From Microplitis mediator (taxonomy: Eukaryota > Arthropoda > Insecta > Hymenoptera > Braconidae), in NCBI RefSeq assembly GCF_029852145.1, contig NC_079970.1, positions 4,092,001 to 4,156,000 on the forward strand: a stretch of DNA of 64,000 nucleotides, in the 5' to 3' direction. The translations under genes were made by a program, and so were the position numbers. Within the stretch, counting starts at the first letter, position 1. Each line of letters begins with the position of its first letter. Below are positions 1 through 12,671 of this stretch, piece by piece. The notes beneath the pieces are model-generated. The model searched no databases, had not been told where the DNA came from, and saw only the letters and a program-made list of their open reading frames with translations.

Positions 1-175
1 ACTCCGAATGTTGGGTCTATATTTTCTATGGGATTTCTCTGGGATTTCCAGAAAATTTAACTTGCGATAATTCTATTTTTTTCTTACAACACCGATTGCT
101 GGGTCTATATTTTCTATGGGATTTCTATGGGATGTCTCTGGGATTTCCAGAGAATTCAACTGGCGATAATTTTAT
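1..175. repeat. 88-bp tandem repeat, two copies
   Basis: The motif gggtctatattttctatggg occurs at 13 and again at 101, followed in both copies by similar text ending in ccagaRaattYaactKgcgataatt. The second copy carries an extra atgggatttct-type insertion. It starts at the window edge, so more copies may lie to the left. No coding signal. Confidence 0.7.
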
Positions 176-406
176 CTTTCGAAGAGCTCGAAAATGTATC
201 TACGACTAAATTTTCGAGCTCAAGGAGCTTGAAACCAGCGGGAAGTTTTAGGGCTGGCCCGCAGGGTCAACCGACGCCCAGATTTTTTTATAAGAATTTA
301 CACCAAAAATACTAATATTATCACTTTTTTTTGTACTTTGAATATTTTAACTGTTCGGAGATGAGTGAAAATATAAGTTTTTATGTGATTTTTTACAAAC
401 CCAGTA

Positions 407-451
407 ATGTATCTTGCCCCATTTTTTTTTTTTGGTGCAAGATACATAATT
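407..451. repeat. short inverted repeat (hairpin)
   Basis: The words atgtatcttg and caagatacat flank a T-rich loop and would form a 10-12 bp stem. No function is apparent. The rest of 176-1018 is AT-rich sequence in which I see no gene. Confidence 0.5.
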
Positions 452-1018
452 TTTTTGTAGCAATATTGCATTTTTTTGGTTAAACAGAATAAAATTTCTC
501 GGAACAAGTACTATTTTTTTCACGCAAGTATTTTTGTATTCTCCGACCAAAATAACAAAATTTGCTTAAGCCAAGAGAAAAAATTTCTCGGGAGAAAAGA
601 TCGATATGGAGAAGGGGAAAGTCACCGGTGCTAGGCAGCAACAGCGGGAGTAGTTCGGTGCTCGCCACGAGATCGCGCCTACGATTTGTAGTGTCCCTGG
701 TAAGACATTTATTTCAGAGGTCTTACATTCCAAATTTCAATACGATTTTATTTGTGTACCCTTCTATCATTTGATAGATCACCACGTACCTGTTTGGGTT
801 GTACCATAGTATATCCCATAATACATCATGACTTTAATATTTAATAATAATATTTCTTTGAGTAATTTTTGATGAATAAATAAACTGTCTCAATTTCACA
901 GATTTTTCGTGAATAGATTGCTAAGGATTTTACTTATAAGTAAAATGCCTGGCAGTATTTCACTGATTAGATCTAGTCATGTATTAACTTATATTGAACA
1001 ATGAAGAGAAGTTATTTT

Positions 1019-1575
1019 CTAATACTTTTCTTCTAACCTGGATCTAAGCCATACGCTTGTGATTTTCTTTTCGATGGAAGTTATCGAAGTAAATTCTTCT
1101 CTACAACCATTAATGTCACAAATCAGCTTATGATCTAGGTGTTTTACCCACACATGTGTAGGTGCTAAGTATGACTGCACCTCGTTCTTGCATTCTTTAC
1201 AATAGAAATATTTCATTCCTCCGTTGCCTGGAGCCAAATATTTCAAAGATTTTACTTTTTTACATTATGTAAAAAGATTAAAACAGAATAGACATTCTCA
1301 CGAATGTATGGCCTTTTAATGCATGCCACCACAAACTGAACCCTCGGAAAGGGTAGCATGGCATCAATATCGTGCCACAACGGAGAAGTTTTAGAGGTAC
1401 CAGTTAGAGGATTGATGAAATTATTAAATTCATATGTGAGGCATGAAATCCACCTGGTCTCTGGCTCCACAGCCTTAGTCGTGGTGTTTACCGGTGACTT
1501 TGATCTGTCACGCTCCTCGCGTTCAAGTCCCGGCATTTCGACAACAAATAGCTTGGTGATCGTCTCGATGTTTTT
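1019..1575 (-). pseudogene. frameshifted fragment of a divergent kinesin-like motor gene
   Basis: Read on the minus strand, an acceptor (cccatag) at 1576-1582 opens a reading frame with ITKLFVVEMPGLEREE, resembling kinesin switch II (consensus LxFVDLAGSERxx, here with Glu for Asp). It continues through a segment with VQFVVACIKRP, placed like the VxMIAxVSP strand, and RENVYSVLIFLHNVKK, placed like the E-TLSTLRFAxRAKK strand that ends kinesin motors. The frame stops at about 1252, right after an A6 run. A one-base shift there continues as VKSLKYLAPG and then a Cys-rich tail (YCKEC, CDINGC) to a stop at 1019. No P-loop or switch I exon is visible upstream in 1.6-3.6 kb. I read this as the decayed 3' end of a motor gene. 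A fast-evolving functional gene with a sequencing indel is the alternative. The kinesin identity is inferred from pattern only. Confidence 0.4.
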
Positions 1576-1735
1576 CTATGGGAAAATGGAAAACAGTAAT
1601 TATTATTTGAATGATATTGCTAAATTAAATTAATATTGAATATTTGTATTAGAGTAATACATATAATATGTAGATTTCATCATGAAATCTTCGAAAAAAT
1701 TAAATTATCAAATTGATTCGAATAAGATATATACC

Positions 1736-2211
1736 ATCCCGATAAAAAAAGATTTTATATAACTGTATACAGTTATATATGGATTTCCTACAATTGGATA
1801 GAGGTGATGCATAATTATATAAAATTTTCATATAATTAGATACAATTATAAACAATCGTATATAATTCTATATAAGAATGCAAAAGAGAATAATAAAATT
1901 ATACACAAATGTATATATTTGTATGCAATTATATATAATCTATACGAATACAGTATGTGATTATATACAAATGTATATGTTTGTATACAATTATATAGAA
2001 TTGAATATAATTATATATAATCTATACGAAAACATTACGTGATTATATTCATTTGTATACAATTTTGTATAAAATTGTATATACATTGTATACAGATTGT
2101 ATACAATTAGATATAATTATGTACGATTGTATACAATCGGATCAGGCCATTTTTTCTATCCAATTTATATATAATTTTATACAATTGTATAAAATATTTT
2201 TTCATCGGGAT
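1736..2211. mobile_element. foldback/MITE-like element with TATA-rich core
   Basis: The ends form an inverted repeat: atcccgataaaaaaagattt on the left and, read in reverse complement, atcccgatgaaaaaatattt on the right. The ~430-bp interior consists of degenerate copies of tatacaattatatat-like words and has no coding capacity. Terminal inverted repeats plus a non-coding core fit a non-autonomous DNA transposon. No clear target-site duplication was seen, and the superfamily is unknown. Confidence 0.6.
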
Positions 2212-2849
2212 TCTATTAGAGGTATAGACAGCTGGCACGGTTTTTAAATTGATAATTTTACTTTGCTTGATTTACTGCTGGAAGGTATTTTCGTGAAAAA
2301 TAATCGTATCAAAAAAGTAGAAAAAGCAAATTGAAGCTTGAAATCTCTAGTTTAAAGATCTTTCAGCAAAATAATGTTTTGAGCCACGGTTTTTGCGGAA
2401 TCATAAGTAATAGCTCGAGACAAAATTTTTCTAAATTTTTTGGTTTTGTTTTTTGGGTCTACGGGGCCGGAAAATTTTTTTTCCGAAAATTCAATCCATG
2501 GTACATTTAGGAAATTTGTTCAGCTGCAATTTCCTTCTTTTGTTACTTTTTACGACAATTTGCTGCTGATATATATTAGCCTTCAAATGAAAAAGAATCT
2601 TATTGTCTTTGATTGTCGATATCTTAGCAACTAATGGTCGCATAATAATTTTGAGGGCAGCTTTAAAAACTTAAATAAATCCCTCGCAAAACCTCAAAAA
2701 AAATTTTTTTATCCTTAATATCCATTTGAAAAACCTACAAAAAATGAACTTTTCAATGTTTTTTAGTTAATCAACCGCTGCTTTAAGAATATTGATGGAA
2801 AGGGTATTGTTGCCAGGTGATTTTACAGCTTAATCACCCCCCCTCCCCC

Positions 2850-2985
2850 CGATTGAAAGAAACGATTCAAAACGATTTGCAATGTTCAATTTCCATAAGA
2901 AGGGTGATTCGAAAGTATTCAAAAGCATTGAAAGGTATTTAAAATTTTATTTTTCTAATCGTTTCAAATCGTTTCTTTCAATAAG
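2850..2985. repeat. inverted repeat
   Basis: gattgaaagaaacgattcaa on the left is matched in reverse complement on the right (ttcaaatcgtttctttcaat) about 80 bp away. It may be part of a decayed foldback element. The surrounding 2212-3608 is AT-rich and shows no gene; its last part is the promoter region of C2CD3. Confidence 0.5.
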
Positions 2986-3608
2986 AGGGCTCCAAAAGAC
3001 CTGTAAATTTTCAAATCGATCCATTGAACCGTTTGTCCGGGCCGATTGCTCAAAGTTTTACAAAACAATTAAAGGAACAAGTTTTGTTCTTTAATTTGCG
3101 TAATCATTCCCAAAATGAAAAAGTTAATTTTTTTCGGATTTTCTTTCATTTTTGCGTTAGTTATTTAGTAGATGTCAGGTAAAGAGAAAAAAAAAATTCC
3201 GTAGAACGGGATAAAACAAGAATCTTATTATTTTATTTTTTTTTTTTTCGTTTTTCGGAAATTTTTTTTTGTATGTTGTTTTTACTAAATTATTTCAAAA
3301 AAAGAACTAATGAACCAATAGAGCGAACTAGTTCGCCATTGGGTTATGAACTCAATATTGAGCGCTCTTTGTGGTGATCGACTAGGCCCAAGACTATACC
3401 GTAAGAATGCAATGTCTTTCGGTTTATTTTCACGTTGAAATTGAAGCTGCTGATGAGCATGCGCCTTGATTATTTATGGCGCAAGCTGTGTCAGTGTAGC
3501 ATAAAAAAAAATTAACCTAAAACCTAGCACAGTAACACTAGCTATCACCAATGACAATAAACAACAAAGAAAAATTAATAATTAACATCTGACAGTGGCA
3601 GCAATTAA

Positions 3609-6600
3609 ATGGATTCAAAGTGTTCAATACAACGATCGCTTCCCCCTTTAGTCGAAGGTAAAGTCAACGGGTACCTGGAGTTGAGGATTGATCAGGTCGT
3701 TTGGACCCGCAGAACTCCTGGCAGTGTTACTGTTGTTGCTTGTTGGTGGGGTGAGTTGGACCATGCCCAATTCAAGTAAGTAAACAAAATTTTTTATTAT
3801 TTATTTTTATTTTTATTTATTTATTTATTTTTTATCAACAGTCCAACAGAAGCGGCAGTGAAGGAGAATAAAGTCACCAGGAATACTGAAATCTACGCTA
3901 TCAAGACAAACTTTGAGTTATTCACAGAATATTTGAAGAACGCGGAGTCTCTTTCGCTGTCAGTTTTGTCCAAGAAGACTCAGCAGTCTATTGGGACAGC
4001 TAGTGTTAAAAATCTACTGGAAATATTTATTGACAAACCAGCTTGCTTTGTTCCAGTCTACACCAACGCAGGATTCAAAGTTGGAGATATTCGCGTGTCG
4101 ATAAAACTGGTGCGTCTGCAAAAAAATAAGATTTCAAGAAAATACTCTCGGGAGTCAATTAAAATGATTGACGAAATCCCGATGACTTGTTCTGATATTT
4201 ATTACACGGAAGTAAATTCTATGACTGATGGTTTGTCTCCAAGTTTCAAGAGCGATAAATACCGATCGATTCTGCGTGAGAAGCGCAAGAATCTAGACAA
4301 TGTCAAGGTGAAGAGCGCAGTGGACCTGACTGATAAGTTAGTGGCTCAGGTTGTGGCACGAGCAAGAAAATTACGCGGTGCTTTGACAAATGATTCAAGT
4401 GACGATCAGCTGGTGCTGAGTACTGACTCAACGCTGGACAGTTTCCGGTCTGATGGATCTGCTGAGAAGGAAGCTGCTTTGTATAAATATTTTATGGGCA
4501 CTTCGATGAGTCGGCGACGAGAAAAAAAAGCTTTGGAGACTTTACGGACTCAGTCGCCTACTCCAAGTCTTATTGATTTCGCTGTTGAGACCATAAGGTC
4601 TTGTAATGAAAATCCTGTTGTAAATAATCAGCACCAGCATCATCATCAAGATCAAGATCAAAATAGAAATCATAGAAATTTTAGTGCTAATTTAAAAGAA
4701 CTCGATGATTCATCTGAAGAGCTAGTGATTTCTACCAACAGGTTGAGTCTTCAACGCAAGGAAGCCAGCCCCATTGACTACGTAGACAGCGTGAGAATAA
4801 TTGTTGACTCTCTGACACTCACGTCAGCTGGTTTTCGACGTGTAAAGTCCTCATGTTTGTCACGGGGTGACGGACTTCCTGGTTCAGTGACGTATTTCGT
4901 CCAATACGACCCGAGCTTCGTTAATGCTAAAAAATTAAACAAGAAATCAGTCAACGGAAGTAAACCAGTCAAGATGTGCTCGAAGCAGCAAGACGGGGAA
5001 ATTGTCCACTTCAACCACGAGGCGGTCTACAGCCTGCCCAAGAGTTACCTGCGCATGGAAATGCCTCTAAGGTTCAAAACCTTTAATCGACATCTCAATC
5101 AGCGGACACCCATCGAACTGGGGATCGGCTCCATGTATATCAGCGACGCGGCTCGGTCACCAACACTCAGCACTACGCAGCGACTTGCTGTTATCAAGAA
5201 AGGCATTAAAATCGGAGAGCTCAAGGTTACTGTTGAGCTGGGGTGCGACAAAACGCATTTTGGTAAACAGTTCGTAGAAGCTGTCACTTCAACAAAAGAA
5301 AATATTCCAGTTCTGGAGCTATCGTCTAATTTTACCAGTGCGTCAAGATACAAAACTGCTACTGGAGATAACAGCAACTCCAATAGCAGAGGCACCAGTG
5401 CTCCGGAGAAGAGAGAGAGTTCTTGGAGCAACAACATAACCAGGAATACTAACACTGATGCCAATAGAATGGACAGACAGATGCAGAAACGGGATCAGCC
5501 AAGAGTTGATAATGATATGCCAAGACCTCCCACGGAAAATACTTTATTCCATGGATTAATTTACATTGGAGATGGTAAAGATCTTCCGAACACTAGCACG
5601 TATTTAATTTGTCGCACATTTTGGCGCGAAGATCGGTCAGTCAGTCGTGTGTGCACTGGAACAAATCCTTTCTACAATTTCTACCAACTGGTACCTCTCA
5701 TCCACAATCTCGAGCTTCTGGAACGAACAAAAGACAATTGTATTATCACTGAAGTCTATTCCAAGAATTCAACAGAAGATTCATTAATTGGAATAGCTAA
5801 GTTACCTATTCATCAGCTGTACGTTGCTTACCGCGACCCTCATGTTTTACCACATCTGCTGAAGTCAAAGTATCCGGTGATAAGTGTTGACGGCTGGGTG
5901 CCCATAACTGATCCAGTTAGTGGTGCACACTGCGGAGAAATCTACGCGCTGGTAGCACTGGGAACAGCTGAACAAATAGCACTTCTTGAAATGACTCGGG
6001 GACTTCGTGATTCATCAACGTCAATTCATACTCCACGTGCTCGTATCAATCCTGCTGCAGTGTCTGCTGCTCCTGCTGCTGATAGTTCAACGCGAAATGA
6101 ACGACAGAGAAATGAATCGCCTAGTGTTAGGACTCAGGAATGTCAAACAGAAATAACTGTTGACTTGAAGCAATCACACGAAGATCAAAATAATCGTGAT
6201 GAAGCTGTGATCCATACGATTGTTGACAGACTAGCACAGGCACTGAGTGCTCCCAAGACAATTGTCGAGCAAAGTGCACAGACAGAATTTAAATTTTCAA
6301 ATAATTCAAACGAATCGCGCGGGAAACAAAAAATAATAAACATCGAGCCTCTGTGTCTCGACGCATCGAGTAATTCGCACAGTTTTTCAGCCGAGAGTTC
6401 AACTGACAGTCCTCGCGACAACTTCAATATGTCTCGCGAGATTTTTCGGAGCGTGGGAGTAGGCGCCGAGTTCGATGAACCCGCTGTTCAAACCCGCTCG
6501 TCAAACACTTGCTGCGACCACCCGAGCGACAGTGACGACAACGTTGCCGGCACTTCCTTTCACCTGGTCGACAATCCCTCCAGAGATTACGACGCAGCAG

Positions 6601-9169
6601 CTGAGCTAGAGTCTTCTAGCTCCGACAACAAACTGGAACCTTACAATGACAATCATCTGGACTCGGATATTTCAAATGAAAAAGCTTTCAAAGTAATGGT
6701 TGAGATTGACTGCGCCCTGCACTTGCCAAAAGTCGAAATAAATAACGAATTATCAGAACCCTGTACTTACGTGACCTTTCAAAAGTTTCGTACCAATGAC
6801 ACCAATCGTATCCAGGCTTACATGATCACGAATATTTGTCCGTACAGCTGCAGTCCCAAGTACGAGTGGCGTTGCGAGACTAAATTGTCTACAGATTTAT
6901 TGATCAAGGAAGAAAAGCGACTGGTTATGAAAGTATGGCGGTTACTGGCACCAGAAACCAGCATGAGTGTCAACTTAGAGAAGGACATACTCGTCGGTAT
7001 TTCGGCAATTGATTTGTCGGTACTGACTTCTGGGTTCCCGATCATCTCTGGCTGGTATCATATCATGGAGTTTGGCGGCAAATCTAATGGTCAATTAAAA
7101 ATCACCGTCACTCCTCTGGACAATGTCGTTGGACTCGGAAAGACTGTGGCCACAAGACCGACTCCTGCTTTTAATTATACCAATTTATCATCCCCTTACT
7201 CGGACGATTTGTCAAAGCAAGATGACAAAGACGCGGAACATGGAGACAGTGCAGAGGACAACGAACAAGATCACGCTGAAGAAATTGAGCTGAAGATCAA
7301 TAGTAATCTGGGCTTTGGTGGAATCCCGACGTCTGTTTTATCACAATCTTTAAAGTAAGTTTTTTATAATTAAATTATAAGCAAGTAATTTATTTATCTA
7401 TTTATTTTTTTTCTAATTGCAGTGATAAAATGGATCAAATAAAGGAAAGCTTAAGATTTCGCCTGCACGAAGTGACCAGCAAAGCTTTTGAGGACTTGGC
7501 ACAGCAGTTTGATCCAACAGACCAGGATTTTGAATTCGAAGACAATGAAAACGATAAGGAAAACGATTTAGAGAACGTTACCGTGCCGTGGCTATCGCAG
7601 TCAGCAGCTGCGAGCAATTCGACTGATCGGGAGCGGGATAGAAGTGAGAGAATAGTCAATGGAAATGGAATAGACGCAGCGCGTCAGAGTGGAAACGCAA
7701 CCGATACCGGTTATTCTTCAGGTTCAAATGTTCGTTCAGTGGGCAGTCTAACTAACGGACATTACACTCCCAGTAAAGAACGTCTTACTCAAACAAACAC
7801 AAACGGTTCTAGTGTGAGCGTAAACGGAAAAGACACACGAGTTAATGCGGGACATTTAAATGCCTACAGAGTCGAGAACTCAAATATCTGTATGCGAAAT
7901 AACAAAAAAGTTTGCAGTAATAGCGAAGTATTTAACCTAGATCTAAATAACACGAGCGCTCCAGTAACAAACAATCAATATGAAGATGGGAATCAGCCAG
8001 CTCGCGGCACACGAATGCACATAAGTCATTTGCTAGACAAATTATCACCCCAAATTCCTATCGTACCACCGCCAATTGCAAGCCTGCCTATGAAGCGGAG
8101 TATAATGGATCTATTAACCAGTTTGCGTCATAATAACAACAATAATAACAATTTATCAAATAATGTCAAGTGTAATCGTGAAGTTAATATGCGTACAGTA
8201 CCGACACAAACAGACAATTATACCGGCAATACACGATTATTTAATTTAGATACGACAAATTGGCTTTTTCGCGAGCGGGACAACGGCAGAGACGATGCAG
8301 AGATTCCAGCTAAAACACAGAAGCGTGAAAAAATATCAACGGTGATACGAGACGAGCTGATTGCTGATGACCAGAACAACGATACCCAGGAGTATGACTT
8401 TTTGTCGGCGCAATTGATGACGACTAATGTCCGGCACAGGGGGACGGAAAACACTTTGAACCCTCTGCTGTACTCGCACCTGTTACCCGACATCCCGATG
8501 TCCGACGAGCAATCAGTGGAGGGCAATAATGAAGACAGAAATAATTTAGCCAGCTCTCATCTGGCAGAAGCTGATAAAGACGTTGAAAGACTAGACAATC
8601 GATACGTCGAGAGCTTCAACGCCACTATCAATAAAAGTCTCAAGAGATTGAGAGATCACGATGTTATTTCATCGCATAAGTCAACATCCACCAGCGAAAT
8701 TGATAATATGTCAACGGTTGCTGTTGCTGTTGGTGCTGGTGATGGCGCTGATGAAGGTGGTTACGGCGTAATTGAGACCAGCGAAGTGTCTCGCGTGACT
8801 CCCTCCGGTGTTTCTGAAAACGTTGATGGAAATATCGACGTGACTGTTATCCACAAACCTTGCAATGAGGATTTAATGGCCTGCAATAATGTAGAGTCAG
8901 CAATTACAACCACAACGGCAATGGTTATGACTCCGACAATTACTACCAGCACAAGTACAAGCACCAACACAACTCCTCAACTTTTTTACGATAATGACAT
9001 GCAAACAGCTAGCGAAATCGATTGCAATAGCTCTCTAAACTCATCCGAAACGTCTGTTTCTGTAATATCACGGCAAGCTCCTGATGGTGGAAATCCAATT
9101 GAAGATCCCGCTAGATTTCTTTCAAAGCAAACTCGCCACGAACATGATTCCTCATCCTCCGAAAGTTAA
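3609..9169 (+). CDS. C2CD3: C2CD3 homolog, centriole/ciliogenesis C2-domain protein
   Basis: In vertebrates C2CD3 acts at the centriole distal end and is needed for distal appendages and ciliogenesis. Three exons, 3609-3775, 3842-7354 and 7423-9169, join in phase to give 1808 aa (human about 2350). Exon 1 starts with an ATG and encodes SLPPLVEGKVNGYLEL followed by CWWGE, which closely matches the conserved N-terminus of vertebrate C2CD3. C2-like segments lie at roughly residues 10-165, 366-520, 625-765 (LFHGLIYIGDGKDL) and 1004-1146 (FKVMVEIDCALHLP). Between them are low-complexity Ser/Asn/His-rich linkers. The final exon is largely disordered and contains poly-Asn and Thr/Ser tracts, plus a more conserved-looking segment around LSDIPMSDEQ-type residues. 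Several xQT motifs (ECQTE, SAQTE, AVQTR, PTQTD) could bind dynein light chain; that is inference. The neighbour on the opposite strand is also a cilium-type protein. Confidence 0.9.
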
Positions 9170-9638
9170 ATACTATTTTCAATTTCTTCGTCTATTAGAT
9201 ATATATATATATACATATATATAATTTACTTTTTTATGCTTGACTATTGATTACATTAATTACCACAAAAAAAGTGGTAGAACAAAAGCACATGATGTGT
9301 GGCAAAATAAAGTGACTGATTCACGTATACGTAATTAGATAATATTTTTAAAAAGTTAATAAGTAAAATTTATAAATATATACATATATACTTAAGTTGT
9401 ATAAGTAATGGATGCTAAAATAAATTTAATCTGTTAAAATAATAAACTCATGTAATACGTTAACAGTGAAAAATATTTTTTATATTATCTTTCTTGTAAA
9501 TACCGCTCAATAATTAGTAATGATGTTAATTACTATAATTGTATGCATTTGGAAAATAATAACCGGCTATAATTACGTAATATCTTTTTATTAAAAACGT
9601 TTTTTTCAATATTACAACATCAACAATTATTATTTTAA
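9170..9638. other. shared 3' intergenic region of two convergent genes
   Basis: Contains AATAAA-type signals for C2CD3 (for example near 9305 and 9418), a TA-rich microsatellite near 9200-9222, and the 3' flank of the minus-strand gene. No coding sequence. Confidence 0.6.
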
Positions 9639-10852
9639 TTAGTCTTTGACATAAGAACACATGTAAGCTTCTCGCTGAGTCCACTTGCGTATGACACTCG
9701 GATGCATCAGCCAGACATTGGCATCCGTTCCTTCATGCGAATGGATCCATGAGCAGTCACGAATTTTCTATAAGTTAAATTAATTATTAATTATTAAGAA
9801 CAAATATAAAATATAAAATATATATATTTTACTTTGAAATTATTCAGTTCATCTTTTTTATGTTTACGCGGTCGTCGTCGCTCTTGAATCATACACGCCC
9901 GGCAAATAAACACCCGGTTATTTAAATGCCAGTAATCACCCACAGGTTTTTCATTGCAGACTTCACAGATGTCCGTATTTCTCTTCGTACATTTAACTTC
10001 AACTCCCAGACGCATTTTAACGCAGTGTCCAAAGTCGTGATCAAATAAAATGCGCCGCTTCGGTTGGTTCAATTGATAGGACCCAGGGCTAAATATTTGA
10101 ATAAATTAAAATTTATTTTACATAAATAATTATTTTATTGATAGATTATTTAATTACCCAGGATTTTTATTAATACTATTAATGTCTTTTTTCTTAGATG
10201 TGCAGTTGAACGGGTATTTAAATTTATTTTTTCGAGGCAGAGTCACGTCGTACTCATTTGGCGCCGGATAATCTTCGGTATGAATTGCGCGGTATCCAGA
10301 ATTAGCTAATCCCCCGTATCCTTTTTTGCTAAATGATTTTTGACATGGCTGACATTTAAATCGATTATTATTAATTAATTAATTAATTAATTAATTATTG
10401 ACTATTATAATAAATAATTTACTTTATTAGTTGTAGTTTTGAATGATTCTAAGACATTGTAACTACCGGGGCCAATATTTTCAAAATTTTCCGGAGTATG
10501 GTAGCGCATAAATGAATTAATTCCACTTTTTAAACTTAAATCTCTCGATTTTCCTGATCCAAAACATATTTTTTGCTTTTCTTGTTTTCTTACCACATAG
10601 TTGAATCCTAAAAAAAAAAAAAGGAAATAAATTTTGAAATGTCGGGTTTGATAAACGGGCGTGCGTTTGCGTGTTCAGCCTTTGCGTGATAGATGTGGAT
10701 AAATATTATTATTATTATTATTATTATTTATTGTGTAGTGTAGAATAGTTGCGATGTGACAATGTGACACACAAACACACACAGTGTCGCGATTCAATTC
10801 GCGGGGATATTGCGCACAAGGTAACGCACATACCGTCCCGGCATACCCACAT
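9639..10852 (-). CDS. Pitchfork/CIMAP3-like PG-repeat protein with Cys-rich C-terminus
   Basis: Minus-strand exons at 10423-10607, 10158-10348, 9833-10088 and 9639-9767 join in phase and end at a stop at 9639-9641. The product begins FNYVVRKQEKQKICFGSG, then has GPGSYNVLES, a GYGGLANSGYRA segment and NPGPGSYQLN. The layout of FG start, GPG(S/C)Y, KGYxxGAxxAxR and a second PGxY resembles Pitchfork (PIFO/CIMAP3) and other ciliary microtubule-associated PG-repeat proteins. After that comes a segment with paired cysteines (KCTK, CEVC, CRAC), suggestive of zinc binding and not part of Pitchfork as I know it. A candidate first exon at 10834-10852 (MWVCRD plus one base, donor GTATGT) has the right phase and would give 259 aa, but support for it is weak. 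Likely role: axoneme or cilium. Confidence 0.55.
10371..10397. repeat. (ATTA)n microsatellite in intron
   Basis: Uninterrupted attaattaatta tract within the intron of the minus-strand PG-repeat gene. Confidence 0.8.
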
Positions 10853-11684
10853 ATTTATTTGTTATATATGTAAAATGAAATTTGAATTTAAATTTGTAAT
10901 TTTATTTATAAGCCAATTCAGATAACAGCTAAAGTAGTCACTGCGGCACGTTAATAATTTTGACTGGGAATAAAAATTCGTTTACATCTGTTTGATTTTC
11001 TCAACCCATACATTTATCTGCAATCATACATTTCTATATATATAGTAGACCTATACAGACATACATAAGTAAGTACTTATAAATACTATATATACATTAA
11101 GATAACTGTATAATATGGGCACGAAGGATTACTATGGCAACCACTACAATAGCTCGTCAATTACCGACTATTGACTTTAATTCACTTTTTTATTATTTAT
11201 TTTATTTAAATATGATACTTTTTTATATTTATTTACTTTATATATTTATAATTTTACTTGTTTTTTTTCTAAAAATAAAATTTTGAAAAACAAATCCCAG
11301 ATCGGCAATGATACTGAAATTAGCCGACGTCTAATAATTTTTGGATTTTTTTTTAAACAATAAATTATTTAAAAAAAAATATTTGAAAAAATTGTACCTG
11401 TAGTTTATTAAATTTTCTATATGTGCATATTTTTATATTTTTTTTTTTTTTAATTAAGTCGTTGAAACAAAAATTCGAAAATTTTTAACTGTCTGCTAAC
11501 TTCAGGATTATGATCAGCATCGTAAAATTTTTAATTAAAATAATTTAAATTAAAACTTCAAATTTAATAATTAATTAAAATTATTACTCATTACATATTA
11601 AAATAATTTTATTTTTTAATTATAGATTTCATACAAATAAAATATTTAATTACTTAATGATAAAATTATAACTTTTTTTAAACT
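10853..11684. other. AT-rich intergenic region
   Basis: Upstream flank of the minus-strand PG-repeat gene. It is mostly A/T homopolymer-like text with no recognisable coding exon, RNA gene or foldback element. Confidence 0.5.
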
Positions 11685-12123
11685 TCCCGCGTAAAGGCGC
11701 CATCTACAATTAAAAAATTACCGCAATTTAAATCAAACGAGAATTCAATTTGGATAATTTGATAACAAACAATAATTATTGCTGTTAATTACTCAGTAAA
11801 AAACAATTAATTACTAAAGTATTAGAAAGAATTTGAAAATACGAAATCCGGGGTAAGAAAGTAAATTTAAATGGCCGAGTATGACAGCGGAAGCTGGATT
11901 GAAATAATAATTGACTCTGGCAGTTAAAAGTGAGTGAGAGGAGAATTGTCAGCAGGTCGATGGTGGTGTTGTCCGTACCGACGGTTTGTCCGTGGCCGTC
12001 GTCGTCGGGCTTGCTCGCTCGCTCACTCGCTAGCAATGTATCCGATGTGTGTTTCTGCACATGGCCGTTCCACAGAACGACGTGTCATTACGCTGCTCTC
12101 GAACAAATTCAATTTTTCCACTG
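11685..12123 (+). promoter_or_regulatory. probable promoter and untranslated first exon of GTF2H1
   Basis: A locally GC-richer stretch (about 11925-12080) ends at a good donor (ccactg followed by gtaaat at 12124). The next acceptor, tatttag before 12662, lies ten bases upstream of the GTF2H1 start codon. This suggests a 5' UTR exon ending at 12123. The short ORFs here show no similarity to known proteins and are probably chance. Confidence 0.45.
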
Positions 12124-12671
12124 GTAAATATCCTGATTATTTATTATTTAATAACTCTAATTACTCAGACAACACCAAGCTAATTGTTATTAATTAATTA
12201 ACCGCAAAAATCCACTGTAATTACGCTTATTACTCTTTATGTTAGTACTGGGTAACGCGGGTCAGTAGTTTTATTTTATAAAATGCTAGCTCTTTATTTC
12301 ACCGGTATTTAAATTTTATTTATTTTATTATTATTACCATTGATAATTAAAACAAATAAAAAAATATAAATAATTAAGTGCACAGTAATTATTAATTTTT
12401 TTTTAATTACTTACAATAATAGTTATCAAGAAATTGATATCAGTTTTTTTTTTTTTTTTTTGTTACAATTTATGAGTGTTGCGTGTAACATAAATTTTAT
12501 TTCCAAGGACACGCTACTCATACATTGTTACAGTTTCGATAAATAATTATGGTTATATTTAAATTTCATGTAACGCTTATTAATTAAATAACAAAATTAT
12601 ACATTGATATGAATAATTAATTGAATAAATTAATTTATTTTAGATATATTATATTATTTAGCCCACCCACC

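Noticed and set aside
11930..12197. Overlapping frames of 65-91 codons on both strands
   Set aside because: They lie in the GC-richer promoter/5' UTR of GTF2H1 and have no recognisable similarity.
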